From a bacterium (GTDB lineage: Bacteria > Patescibacteriota > Minisyncoccia > Moranbacterales > UBA9337): a stretch of DNA of 42,162 bases. Below, one piece after another: positions 1 to 7,339 of this stretch. The notes under the pieces were generated by a model. It did no database searches. It saw only the letters and a program-made list of their open reading frames with translations, and had not been told where the DNA came from. The translations under genes and the position numbers were made by a program. Within the stretch, counting starts at the first letter, position 1. The number at the start of each line of letters is the position of its first letter. The stretch spans positions 1 to 42,162 of the forward strand of contig JAGGSH010000007.1 in the NCBI GenBank assembly GCA_021159185.1. The letters are read 5' to 3'.

Positions 1-2101
1 TGACAATTACATTAAGATTTGGACTGATCCGAGTTTGGGAAATAGGCATAATGGGAAGTGGGATGGTAATAAATATGTAGTTGAGTATACAACTACAGAT
101 GGTATCCGTTCTCTAGAACCTTATACAAGAATTGATGGTTTACAATTCGATCACACGGTAACAGCAGATGGCACGGCAGGAGTCTATTTAGAGCATCCAA
201 CGGGCTGCAGAATATCCAATTCAATCTTTAGGGGAGATGGTGCTTCAAACTATACTGATAAAGGTATTAGTTTGGGTCAAAATCAGTCTTATACTAATTT
301 AATAATTTATAATAATATTTTTTATGGGGTATTATACGAAGCAATTTATATAAACAGCGTAAATGATTCGCAAACAGCATATATTTACAATAATACGATT
401 AGTGGATGTGTTTTTGGTCTTAGAGTTTATTGGGGCACAGTTACTTGCACTAACAATGCCATATTTAATAATACGGATGATATTTATCATTCAGGTGGGA
501 ATGTTTCCCCAATAGTTACTTATTCCGCTGGTGATGATGATGATTTTGCTTCTGGCACAGGCAATATTCAATGGACAGGTGGGGCAACCGACTGGGCTAA
601 TGTCTTCACAGATTACGCCAATGGAGATTTTCATTTAAAGAATTTCACGGGTACAGGATCTATAATTAATCAAGGAACTGACTTATCTAGTGAAGGTTTC
701 TCCGACGACATAGACGGCCAAACCCGAGACCAGAATGGTAATGGCTGGGACATTGGGGCTGACGAGGCGGCCGAGAAGATTTACCGTTCCGTCGGGCCAT
801 CAGCTGCCACAGCTCTAGAAACAGGAACTTCTAATTCTCTGACCATATCGGGAACCACGGCTACTTTTGCCTCCGCCTTAGGCGACGATGTAGGCGTAGG
901 AGATGTTATTCAATATGATTCGGACGATAATGGAATTATAGACTCGGTTTGCTTTATCCACGGAAGGACAGATTCTACCCATTATACGATAAAAAATTCC
1001 ACGGGAGGAACTCCAACGGCCACATCGGCGGCTGACAATGACTGGTCTATTTACAGAGCTTATACTTCTTTGTATAACGCTGAATCGGGAAATGAAAATG
1101 ATTCTTTGGACGATGGCTTAGAAAATTTTGACACTTGGTCGGGAGGAAAAGACATAGAAGCTTCCAACGAACAATGGAATATCGCTTGTTATAACGGAGA
1201 AGGAGGCGCGGCGGATGAAACCGCTGTTGACATAGACGGCTGGACAACTTCAGCTGATAATTATATTAAGGTTTATACTCCCACGGAAGCTACAGAAGTA
1301 GGAACTAGTCAAAGGCATAGCGGGGTTTGGGATGAGGGGAAGTATAGGTTGGAAATAAGTGCTGTATCAAATATCAATGCTGTCATCATTAAAGAAAGTT
1401 ATGTACGACTTGAGGGAATTCAAATTGAACAGCAAGGTGATGAAGCAGGAATTGTTTTTTCTCTGCCAGGTAATGGCATTGGACATGTAACCAATAGCAT
1501 CATAAAAAATACATATAGTGAGTCTGCTACTGATTTAGAGGGAATAGTAGCAATTGAATATGCTTCAGATGCTTTTTCTCTCTATGCTATCAATAATATT
1601 GTTTATGGATTTAATCAGTCTAGCAGTGCAAGGGGAATATTTGCCTGGGGTGATGGAGTTACTCTTTATGTGTACAATAATACTGTGAGTGATTGTTATA
1701 GAGGCATCGCATTTGGTAGTGGTTCGGTTTTAACTGTGAAAAATTCTACTGTTTTTAATAATACAGATGATTTTTACGGAACAATGACAATTGACTATTG
1801 TGCTTCTGATGATGTGGATGGTAACCATGCGGTTGATTTAAATGAAAATGCTGGGGATGAATGGACAGATAATTTCGTTGATTACGCCAATGGTGATTTT
1901 CACTTAAAGTCTACTGCTCCTGATTTGATAGACGCCGGAACGGATTTATCCAGCGATTCTGATTTAAGTTTCTCCGACGACATAGACGGCGACAGCCGCC
2001 CCAGCCCGTATTGGGACATCGGCGCGGATGAATATCCGGCGACGGTGAAAGTGGAATTTAAGGGAATTACGGAGTTTCTTGGAAACATAGAAGTGAGATG
2101 A
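1..2101 (+). CDS. Modular right-handed beta-helix surface protein, 5'-truncated by the window edge
   Basis: The frame is open from base 2, and the residues before the first possible start (DNYIKIW...) match an internal segment (DNYIKVY...), so the true start lies outside the window. The visible ~700 residues hold two similar modules. Each has a short DNYIKV-type lead-in, a parallel beta-helix stretch rich in N-N-T/S and I-Y-N-N turns, a D-F-H-L-K strand, and a closing F-S-D-D-I-D-G ... D-I-G-A-D-E motif. A linker of about 130 residues (IYRSVGPSAAT..., DVGVGDVIQYDSD) separates them. Such proteins are usually secreted adhesin- or carbohydrate-lyase-like repeat proteins, but no catalytic residues are recognisable here. 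The C-terminus (EFKGITEFLGNIEVR) has no sorting signal. The last 87 bases recur downstream at 3460-3546. Function is unknown; the fold call is fairly secure. Confidence 0.8.
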   Translation, partial: DNYIKIWTDPSLGNRHNGKWDGNKYVVEYTTTDGIRSLEPYTRIDGLQFDHTVTADGTAGVYLEHPTGCRISNSIFRGDGASNYTDKGISLGQNQSYTNLIIYNNIFYGVLYEAIYINSVNDSQTAYIYNNTISGCVFGLRVYWGTVTCTNNAIFNNTDDIYHSGGNVSPIVTYSAGDDDDFASGTGNIQWTGGATDWANVFTDYANGDFHLKNFTGTGSIINQGTDLSSEGFSDDIDGQTRDQNGNGWDIGADEAAEKIYRSVGPSAATALETGTSNSLTISGTTATFASALGDDVGVGDVIQYDSDDNGIIDSVCFIHGRTDSTHYTIKNSTGGTPTATSAADNDWSIYRAYTSLYNAESGNENDSLDDGLENFDTWSGGKDIEASNEQWNIACYNGEGGAADETAVDIDGWTTSADNYIKVYTPTEATEVGTSQRHSGVWDEGKYRLEISAVSNINAVIIKESYVRLEGIQIEQQGDEAGIVFSLPGNGIGHVTNSIIKNTYSESATDLEGIVAIEYASDAFSLYAINNIVYGFNQSSSARGIFAWGDGVTLYVYNNTVSDCYRGIAFGSGSVLTVKNSTVFNNTDDFYGTMTIDYCASDDVDGNHAVDLNENAGDEWTDNFVDYANGDFHLKSTAPDLIDAGTDLSSDSDLSFSDDIDGDSRPSPYWDIGADEYPATVKVEFKGITEFLGNIEVR

Positions 2102-2139
2102 ACGGATAAGCACGGATTTGCAAACGGATAAGCACGGAT
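2101..2139 (+). repeat. Short direct repeat after the beta-helix gene
   Basis: A 17-base unit beginning AACGGATAAGC occurs twice (2101-2117 and 2123-2139), directly after the stop codon. Further on, CGCTGATAAGTCGCGAG (about 2150) resembles the bases that follow the downstream copy of the gene end (3541-3556). This suggests local duplication and decay of the 3' end of this gene family. Confidence 0.5.
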
Positions 2140-2181
2140 ATTTTGAAGACGCTGATAAGTCGCGAGCGGATTTTCACAGAA

Positions 2182-2210
2182 TTGACACAGGTTGGAAAAT
2201 AGTGTAATAA
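2182..2210 (+). promoter_or_regulatory. Sigma70-type promoter for the DUF4143 ATPase gene
   Basis: TTGACA at 2182-2187, a 17-base spacer, then TAATAA at 2205-2210 preceded by TG. Predicted transcription start near 2217, giving a leader of about 35 bases. A second box, TATAAA at 2241-2246, ends 5 bases before the ATG and could give a leaderless transcript instead. Confidence 0.5.
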
Positions 2211-2251
2211 TATAATTACATATTAGCGTAAATTTGTAATTATAAAAAAGT

Positions 2252-3454
2252 ATGAAAATGAAAAAAAGACTTATTTTCAGCGATTTGGTTAAATATTTGA
2301 ATAGAAAAGAAGCGCTTGTAATCACCGGAATGAGACAAGTCGGAAAGACCACTTTAATGCGTCAGATATTTGAATATGCCGGAAGCGAGTCAGTGAACAA
2401 AAGATGGTTTGATTTTGAAAATCCGTTGGATGTGAAAGTTTTTGAAGATATTGATTACGAAAATATATATAAAAGGATTAAAGAAGGAGTTGGGAAAGAG
2501 CAAAATAAAAAGCTTATGATTTTTATTGACGAAATTCAAATATTTCCAGAAGTTACCAAAATTATCAAATATCTCATTGATCACCACCAAGTGAAATTTA
2601 TTGTTACCGGCTCGTCAAATTATTATTTGAAAAATCTTTTCCCGGAGTCTCTTTCTGGAAGGAAATTTCTTTTTCAACTTGATCCTTTGAGCTTTGGGGA
2701 ATGTTTGTATTTTTCAGGCAAAGCGCCGGAAGATGAAATTAAAACTTTGAAGTTGAGGGATTGCTTGAAGAAGAGCGATATTTTTAGGCACAAAAAATTT
2801 GAAACTGATTATGAAAATTATTTGCGATTCGGCGGATTTCCGGCTGCAGTGTTGGAGAAAAACAAAAAAACAAAAAAAATAATTTTGAAAAATATTTTCG
2901 CTTCATTTTTTGAGAAGGACTTGAAAATTCTTTCCGATTACAAAGATATACAAGAGCTTCGGGATTTGCTTTTGCTTTTGGTTCCGAGAATAGGTTCTAT
3001 GCTGGATGTGAGCCGGCTTTCAATTGAGTTGGGAGTGAGCCGTCCGAAGATATACCAATATCTGGAATTTTTGCAAGGAACTTTTATGATCAAACTTTTG
3101 CCGCGTTACGCCAAGGGCGCAGACAGATCAGTTGCCGGAGGAAAAAAAGTATATTTCAGCGATACGGGACTTTTAAATATTATTGGAAATGTCAATGATG
3201 CCCAACTTTTTGAAAACGCCGTAATAAATCAACTGGGCGGTTTTGGAGATGTCAGTTTTTACAACAAAAGAAATACGGCGGAGATAGACGCAATCGTTGG
3301 CAAAAAATTCGCTTTTGAAATTAAGCTTAAAGGAACAAGTAAAGACTATTTGAAACTGAAAAAAATTTCTTCCGGTCTCGGTTTGAAAAAAAACAGAGTC
3401 ATTTCCAAAAGTTTTGTTGATAAAAAAGAATTTATTTCTCCGATTGTGTTGTGA
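2252..3454 (+). CDS. AAA-family ATPase with DUF4143 C-terminal domain
   Basis: The N-terminal P-loop ATPase has Walker A GMRQVGKTT (about residues 26-34), Walker B LMIFIDEIQ (about 89-97) and a sensor strand FIVTGSSNYYL (about 116-126). The C-terminal half has the typical DUF4143 pattern: a winged-helix-like stretch (LDVSRLSIELGVSRPKIYQYLEF in outline), VYFSDTGLLN, then FENAVINQL, and finally a PD-(D/E)XK-like ending (AEIDAIVG ... FAFEIKLK). The length, 400 residues, is normal. These ATPases are very common in archaea, CPR and anaerobes; their cellular role is undefined and they often sit in mobile or defence contexts. Its own promoter precedes it. The gene lies between two copies of the end of a beta-helix gene, suggesting insertion or duplication at this site. 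Confidence 0.88.
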   Translation: MKMKKRLIFSDLVKYLNRKEALVITGMRQVGKTTLMRQIFEYAGSESVNKRWFDFENPLDVKVFEDIDYENIYKRIKEGVGKEQNKKLMIFIDEIQIFPEVTKIIKYLIDHHQVKFIVTGSSNYYLKNLFPESLSGRKFLFQLDPLSFGECLYFSGKAPEDEIKTLKLRDCLKKSDIFRHKKFETDYENYLRFGGFPAAVLEKNKKTKKIILKNIFASFFEKDLKILSDYKDIQELRDLLLLLVPRIGSMLDVSRLSIELGVSRPKIYQYLEFLQGTFMIKLLPRYAKGADRSVAGGKKVYFSDTGLLNIIGNVNDAQLFENAVINQLGGFGDVSFYNKRNTAEIDAIVGKKFAFEIKLKGTSKDYLKLKKISSGLGLKKNRVISKSFVDKKEFISPIVL

Positions 3455-3459
3455 TTGCG

Positions 3460-3546
3460 GACATCGGCGCGGATGAATATCCGGCGGCGGTGAAAGCGGA
3501 ATTTAAAGGGATTACGGAGTTTTTAGGGAATGTGGAAATACGCTGA
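3460..3546 (+). pseudogene. Remnant of a beta-helix protein gene (C-terminal 28 codons)
   Basis: Bases 3460-3546 read D-I-G-A-D-E-Y-P-A-A-V-K-A-E-F-K-G... to a TGA stop. This is the same 28-residue ending as the gene at 1-2101 (bases 2015-2101), with identical length and roughly 83% base identity by eye. It has no start and begins 5 bases after the ATPase stop, so it is the leftover 3' end of a paralogue or duplicated copy. Confidence 0.85.
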
Positions 3547-3712
3547 TGAGTCGCGAATGAGAAAACGAATCCAGTGAAGCATGAATGGGAAAGCATAAAG
3601 AACAGTTGACACTATTGCAGGAATCTCGGTCGCGGCTTTGAACTTATAAATGATTCGCCATATGTCGCTGAATTTGAGGATCGCGATGAGTAATTGGAGG
3701 GAGTAAATATTG

Positions 3713-3721
3713 TGCTATAAT
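3713..3721 (+). promoter_or_regulatory. Extended -10 (TGCTATAAT), probable leaderless promoter
   Basis: TGC precedes TATAAT (3716-3721), and the ATG follows 7 bases after the box. A weak -35 (TTGGAG, 3694-3699) lies 16 bases upstream. The predicted transcription start is at or next to the start codon. There is no Shine-Dalgarno sequence. Confidence 0.6.
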
Positions 3722-3728
3722 AAAAACA

Positions 3729-4769
3729 ATGAATAAAATTATTTTGCCATTTTTAATTCTGCCGCTTGTTTTTTTGGCGGGATGTTCCGCGGATAAATCC
3801 TCAAATTTAATGGGAGGCGTTTTGAAGTCAGCGGACAAGGGAGAAAATTGGGAAGTAAAAGCGGACGCCGGCGAAGGCAAAAGCATAGCCTCACTGGATA
3901 TTTTGTCAATGATTATTAACTCGCAGAACAATCAAGTTATTTATATCGGAACAAAGAAGAATGGGATATTCAAAACAGAAAACGGCGCGGAAAGCTGGGA
4001 AAAAATGGATTTTCCCCCGATAAAAGTTTACGCCGCGGCTTTAGATCCTTCCAATCCGGACATTCTTTACGCTTCGGGAGTTTGGCGGGAGCGGGGAAAA
4101 ATTTATAAAAGCGAAAACCAAGGAGCGGAGTGGAAAGAAATATACACCGAGCCGGCCGATGGAACGGTGATTACTTCATTGAATATAAACAAAAGCCAGG
4201 TTCAAATTCTTTACGCCGGAACAAGCGAGGGAATGATATTTAAAACAGCGGATGGAGGAAGCAGTTGGAAAAATATTTTTAAAGCGCCGGGAGCGGTGAC
4301 GGAGATTGAATTTGATTCTTCCGACAGCCAAACGGTTTATTTCGGAATTTTCAACAAGGGAATTCTAAGAACGCGGGACGGGGGAGAAAATTTGGAAGAT
4401 CTGGCGAAAAATTTTAAAAGCGCGGGTGTTAATAGCGGAGTTTTTTCTATCGCAGCCGATCCCAATAATTCCGGAACATTATATGCAGGGCTGAAAGGAG
4501 GAATAATTAAAAGCGCTAATTTCGGCGACAGCTGGGAGGAGCTTAATATCTTGGAAAGCTCCAAAAAATTTCCCGTCCGCGCTATAGCGGTCAATCCCGA
4601 AAATTCCCGCCAAATAATTTACAGCGCCGCGCAAGCGGTGTATAATTCAACTGATGGCGGAGAACAATGGTCAACTTTTCAGCTGGAAACAAAGGGCGTG
4701 ATAGGGGTTATAAAATTTAATCCTTTAAATCCGGATATTTTATACGCCGGAGTGAGGAAGGTTAAGTAA
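3729..4769 (+). CDS. BNR/sialidase-like repeat lipoprotein (Ycf48-like propeller)
   Basis: The N-terminus is a lipoprotein signal: Lys at 3, a hydrophobic stretch, then L-A-G-C with the lipobox cysteine near residue 19. The mature part is a set of about six beta-propeller blades with recurrent K-S/T-x-D-x-G-x-x-W and N-P-x-x-x-x-I-L-Y-A-G motifs (for example TADGGSSWKN, DPSNPDILYASG). This is the BNR/Asp-box signature seen in sialidase-fold and Ycf48-type photosystem II assembly proteins. No sialidase catalytic residues are evident, so an enzymatic role is not supported. It is probably a cell-surface scaffold or binding propeller anchored in the membrane. A TGCTATAAT box 7 bases upstream of the ATG supports this start. 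Confidence 0.82.
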   Translation: MNKIILPFLILPLVFLAGCSADKSSNLMGGVLKSADKGENWEVKADAGEGKSIASLDILSMIINSQNNQVIYIGTKKNGIFKTENGAESWEKMDFPPIKVYAAALDPSNPDILYASGVWRERGKIYKSENQGAEWKEIYTEPADGTVITSLNINKSQVQILYAGTSEGMIFKTADGGSSWKNIFKAPGAVTEIEFDSSDSQTVYFGIFNKGILRTRDGGENLEDLAKNFKSAGVNSGVFSIAADPNNSGTLYAGLKGGIIKSANFGDSWEELNILESSKKFPVRAIAVNPENSRQIIYSAAQAVYNSTDGGEQWSTFQLETKGVIGVIKFNPLNPDILYAGVRKVK

Positions 4770-4778
4770 TAAAATCTT

Positions 4779-5257
4779 CCTCCCCTCTTTGAGGGGAGGT
4801 GTCCCGCTTGGCGGGACGGAGGGGTGTATGAGGCAGTGACTATGAGAAAATTCTCAAACTTAAAAAGAGAAAAACCTTTAAGAAAAAAACTAAGAAATTC
4901 AGCCACGCCCCAAGAAATAATCCTTTGGTCAAGACTAAGAAGAAACCAATTAGAATACAAATTCAGAAGACAACATTCCATAGGGAAATATATTGTAGAT
5001 TTCTATTGCCCGGAAAAGAATCTGATTATAGAACTGGACGGTTGGCAGCATAGAGAAGAAAAACAAGAAAGATACGATAAAGAAAGAACTAAATTTATGG
5101 AAAGCTTAGGTTTTAAAATACTAAGATTCTGGAATAATGATATTAATAATAATCTAGAGGGAGTTATTCTTAAGATTGAAGAATATTTGTGAAGTTGGCG
5201 ATATTACGCACCCCCTCTCCGCCAAAGGCGGATCTCCCCCTCAAAGAGGGGGAGAGG
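4779..5257. mobile_element. Repeat-bounded unit carrying a DUF559 endonuclease gene
   Basis: The left end (4779-4826) is a 48-base block: an inner palindrome CCTCCCCTCTTTGAGGGGAGG-type, a small GTCCCGC/GCGGGAC hairpin, then GGAGGGGTG. The right end (5209-5257) is the rough reverse complement: CACCCCCTCT, a small CCGCC/GGCGG hairpin, then CTCCCCCTCAAAGAGG-type palindrome and GGGAGAGG. The left block recurs base-for-base at 5876-5923. The only gene between the ends is the DUF559 CDS. The organisation is that of a small transposon-like unit with terminal inverted repeats; mobility is inferred, not shown. Confidence 0.6.
4842..5192 (+). CDS. DUF559 / Vsr-like PD-(D/E)XK endonuclease domain protein
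   Basis: A 116-residue protein with the DUF559 pattern: basic N-terminus, ATPQE-I-I-L-W-x-x-L-R, then Y-K-F-R-R-Q-H-S-I-G-x-Y-I-V-D-F-Y-C, the catalytic-type strand L-I-I-E-L-D-G-W-Q-H, and G-F-x-I-L-R-F-W-N-N-D-I. The D of VDF and the E-x-D of ELDG fit a PD-(D/E)XK/Vsr-like nuclease core. The GTG at 4824 lies inside the left terminal repeat, so the ATG at 4842 (MRKFSN) is preferred. The family is annotated as an endonuclease of unknown biological role. Here it is enclosed by terminal repeats that also occur without the gene, so it may be what moves or maintains those repeats (inference). Confidence 0.85.
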   Translation: MRKFSNLKREKPLRKKLRNSATPQEIILWSRLRRNQLEYKFRRQHSIGKYIVDFYCPEKNLIIELDGWQHREEKQERYDKERTKFMESLGFKILRFWNNDINNNLEGVILKIEEYL

Positions 5258-5290
5258 ATTGAGAAATAAATATTTTATTCAAGTAAATTT

Positions 5291-5848
5291 ATGCATCAAG
5301 AAATTATTAAAAACAAAGAAGGCGAGTTTGAAAAAGCGGTGGAATATTTTAAAACGGAAACCGGCAAGTTGAGGACCGGCCGGGCCAGCGCGGCTTTGGT
5401 TGAAAATTTGCCGGTGGATTATTATGGAAACAAGACTCCCCTTAAACAAGTAGCCAGTATAAATATTCCCGAGCCGCGGCTAATTGTTATCCAGCCTTGG
5501 GATACGGACAGCTTGGCTAATATTGAAGCGGCCATTAAAATGTCGGATCTTAACCTTAATCCCAACAACGACGGGAAAGTCATCCGCATAAATATTCCTC
5601 CTTTGAATGAGGAGCGGCGGGCGGAATTGGTGAAAGTTTTAAACCAAAAAGCGGAAGAGGCCAGAATTTCCATTCGCGGCATCAGAGAAGAGATATGGGA
5701 AGAAATTCAAGAACTGGAAAAAGCGGGAAAAATTACCGAAGATGACAAATTTCAAGGCAAAGAAAGGTTGCAGGAAGCGGTTGACGAGTATAATAAAAAG
5801 GTAGAGGATATTAGGAAGAGAAAGGAAGAGGAAATAAAGACGGTATGA
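5291..5848 (+). CDS. frr: Ribosome recycling factor
   Basis: 185 residues, the normal length of RRF. Hallmarks: E-Y-F-K-T-E-T-G-K-L-R-T-G-R-A-S near residue 20-35, the V-D-Y-Y-G-x-x-T-P-L-K-Q-V-A-S segment, I-N-I-P-P-L-N-E-E-R-R, and the long C-terminal helix (ITEDDKFQGKERLQ...). It splits post-termination 70S ribosomes together with EF-G in the cytoplasm. No Shine-Dalgarno is visible before the ATG. It is followed by a gene-less repeat unit and then rseP, an order (frr near the site-2 protease gene) common in bacteria. Confidence 0.97.
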   Translation: MHQEIIKNKEGEFEKAVEYFKTETGKLRTGRASAALVENLPVDYYGNKTPLKQVASINIPEPRLIVIQPWDTDSLANIEAAIKMSDLNLNPNNDGKVIRINIPPLNEERRAELVKVLNQKAEEARISIRGIREEIWEEIQELEKAGKITEDDKFQGKERLQEAVDEYNKKVEDIRKRKEEEIKTV

Positions 5849-5875
5849 TTCGCGAATGATAAATAAAAAAAACCT

Positions 5876-6017
5876 CCTCCCCTCTTTGAGGGGAGGTGTC
5901 CCGCTTGGCGGGACGGAGGGGTGCGCATAAAGCAGTGGCAAGAAAGACAAGGAAAATAATTGTAAGGTCGGAAGCGTTTTACACCCCCTCTCAATCTCCC
6001 CCTCAAAGAGGGGGAGA
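5876..6017. repeat. Gene-less copy of the DUF559-type terminal repeats (MITE-like)
   Basis: The left block 5876-5923 is identical over 48 bases to 4779-4826. The right block 5982-6017 matches the right end of the DUF559 unit (CACCCCCTCT ... CTCCCCCTCAAAGAGG-type palindrome) but lacks its small inner hairpin. Only about 58 bases lie between the ends. It fits a non-autonomous derivative of the 4779-5257 unit and fills the frr-rseP gap. Confidence 0.75.
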
Positions 6018-6032
6018 AGAAAAGGAAATTTT

Positions 6033-7196
6033 ATGGCAACAATTATAATTTTCATTTTAATTTTAGGCGTTTTAATTTTTGTCCACGAAGCGGGGCATTT
6101 TTTGGCGGCCGTTCGCAATGGAATTAAAGCGGACGAATTCGGCTTTGGCTTTCCGCCCAGGATTTGCGGCTTATTTAAAGATGAAAAAAGCGGAAAGTAT
6201 AGGTTTGTTTTGGGGAATCGGGAAATTAAATCTAAAAATACCGTTTATTCGCTTAACTGGATTCCTTTGGGAGGATTCGTGAAAATCAAAGGTGAAAACG
6301 GGGAAGGCGCGAGTGAATCGGACAGTTTTTCCGCCCAGCCGGCTTGGACAAGAATAAAGGTGTTGGCGGCGGGAGTGGCAATGAATTTTTTTCTGGCCTG
6401 GATTTTATTGTCAATTGTTTTAATGATCGGCGCGCCCCAAGCTATAGACGATAACGCGGACGCGCCAAACGCCAAAGTGCAAATTTCTCAAATTGTTCCC
6501 GGCGCGCCGGCGGAAAAAATGGGATTGAAAATAGGCGATGAAATCTGTGCGGCCGGTGTCGCTGGGCAAGAAGTTTGGAGTGAAATTAAAACTACCAAAG
6601 AGATACAAATTTTAGCAAGTGAAAATAAAGGGCGGGAAATAATTCTGAAAATAAGAAGAGGTCAAGAGACTTTGGAGTTAAGAGGAACGCCCCGAATTGA
6701 ATATCCTGAAGGGCAAGGGCCGTTGGGAATATCTTTGGCGCGGACCGCTATTGTCAACTATCCTTGGTACGAATCAATCTGGAGAGGGTTATTGGCGGTG
6801 TTTGATTTGACCCTGGCGATTTTCATTGCTTTGGGAGGAATTATCAAAAACTTGTTTTTAGGAGAAGGGATGGCAATGGATATAGCCGGCCCGGTGGGAA
6901 TCGCTGTTATGACTAAACAAGCCGCTGCTTTGGGATTGGTTTATGTCTTGCAGTTTGCCGCCATTTTAAGCGTTAATCTGGGAATTATCAACGGACTGCC
7001 GTTTCCTGCTTTGGACGGCGGCAGAATTTTATTTATTTTAATTGAGAAAATAAAAGGTTCGCGGGTAAGCCAGAAAGTGGAGCAGGCGCTCCATACCGCC
7101 GGGTTTTTTCTGCTTATCGCCCTTATGGTTGTAGTTACTTTCCGCGACTTTATCCGATTTGAAATCGTGGATAAAATAAGGGGGCTATTCGGTTGA
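6033..7196 (+). CDS. rseP: Site-2 (M50) intramembrane zinc metalloprotease, RseP family
   Basis: 387 residues. H-E-A-G-H at residues 18-22 in the first membrane segment gives the zinc ligands and catalytic Glu. A PDZ domain follows (IVPGAPAEKMGLKIGDEI). Near the C-terminus N-G-L-P-F-P-A-L-D-G-G-R supplies the third zinc ligand in the second conserved membrane segment. At least three more hydrophobic segments are visible. The family cleaves membrane-spanning anti-sigma factors or signal-peptide remnants; the substrate here is unknown. The gene sits after frr and upstream of proS and murA on the same strand. The ATG is 13 bases beyond the end of a repeat unit. Confidence 0.94.
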   Translation: MATIIIFILILGVLIFVHEAGHFLAAVRNGIKADEFGFGFPPRICGLFKDEKSGKYRFVLGNREIKSKNTVYSLNWIPLGGFVKIKGENGEGASESDSFSAQPAWTRIKVLAAGVAMNFFLAWILLSIVLMIGAPQAIDDNADAPNAKVQISQIVPGAPAEKMGLKIGDEICAAGVAGQEVWSEIKTTKEIQILASENKGREIILKIRRGQETLELRGTPRIEYPEGQGPLGISLARTAIVNYPWYESIWRGLLAVFDLTLAIFIALGGIIKNLFLGEGMAMDIAGPVGIAVMTKQAAALGLVYVLQFAAILSVNLGIINGLPFPALDGGRILFILIEKIKGSRVSQKVEQALHTAGFFLLIALMVVVTFRDFIRFEIVDKIRGLFG

Positions 7197-7256
7197 TTTG
7201 TTTTAGAAATTAAATTAAAAGACCAGATGGGAAAGTAGTCGGAGAATAAAAAGATA

Positions 7257-7324
7257 TGTCATTCCCGCATTCTCCCATGTCATTCCCGCCTTCGCGGGAA
7301 TGACAAAAAGGGGTCGGGAATGAC
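7257..7324. repeat. TCATTCCCG...CGGGAATGA palindromic repeat
   Basis: Two TGTCATTCCCGC starts and an inner CCCGCC-TTCG-CGGG hairpin end in GGGAATGACA. It lies between rseP and proS and belongs to the dispersed TCATTCC/GGAATGA family found in at least seven other gaps of this window. Confidence 0.75.
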
Positions 7325-7339
7325 ATAAAGTATAACTCT

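Noticed and set aside
1900-2352. Minus-strand frame of 150 codons across the beta-helix end and ATPase start
   Set aside because: It covers the conserved C-terminal coding end and an apparent promoter on the other strand, and encodes no recognisable protein.
5639-6118. Long minus-strand frames over frr and the repeat unit (159 and 84 codons)
   Set aside because: They run antisense to frr and through palindromic repeats, show no family motif, and their codons mirror the coding strand.
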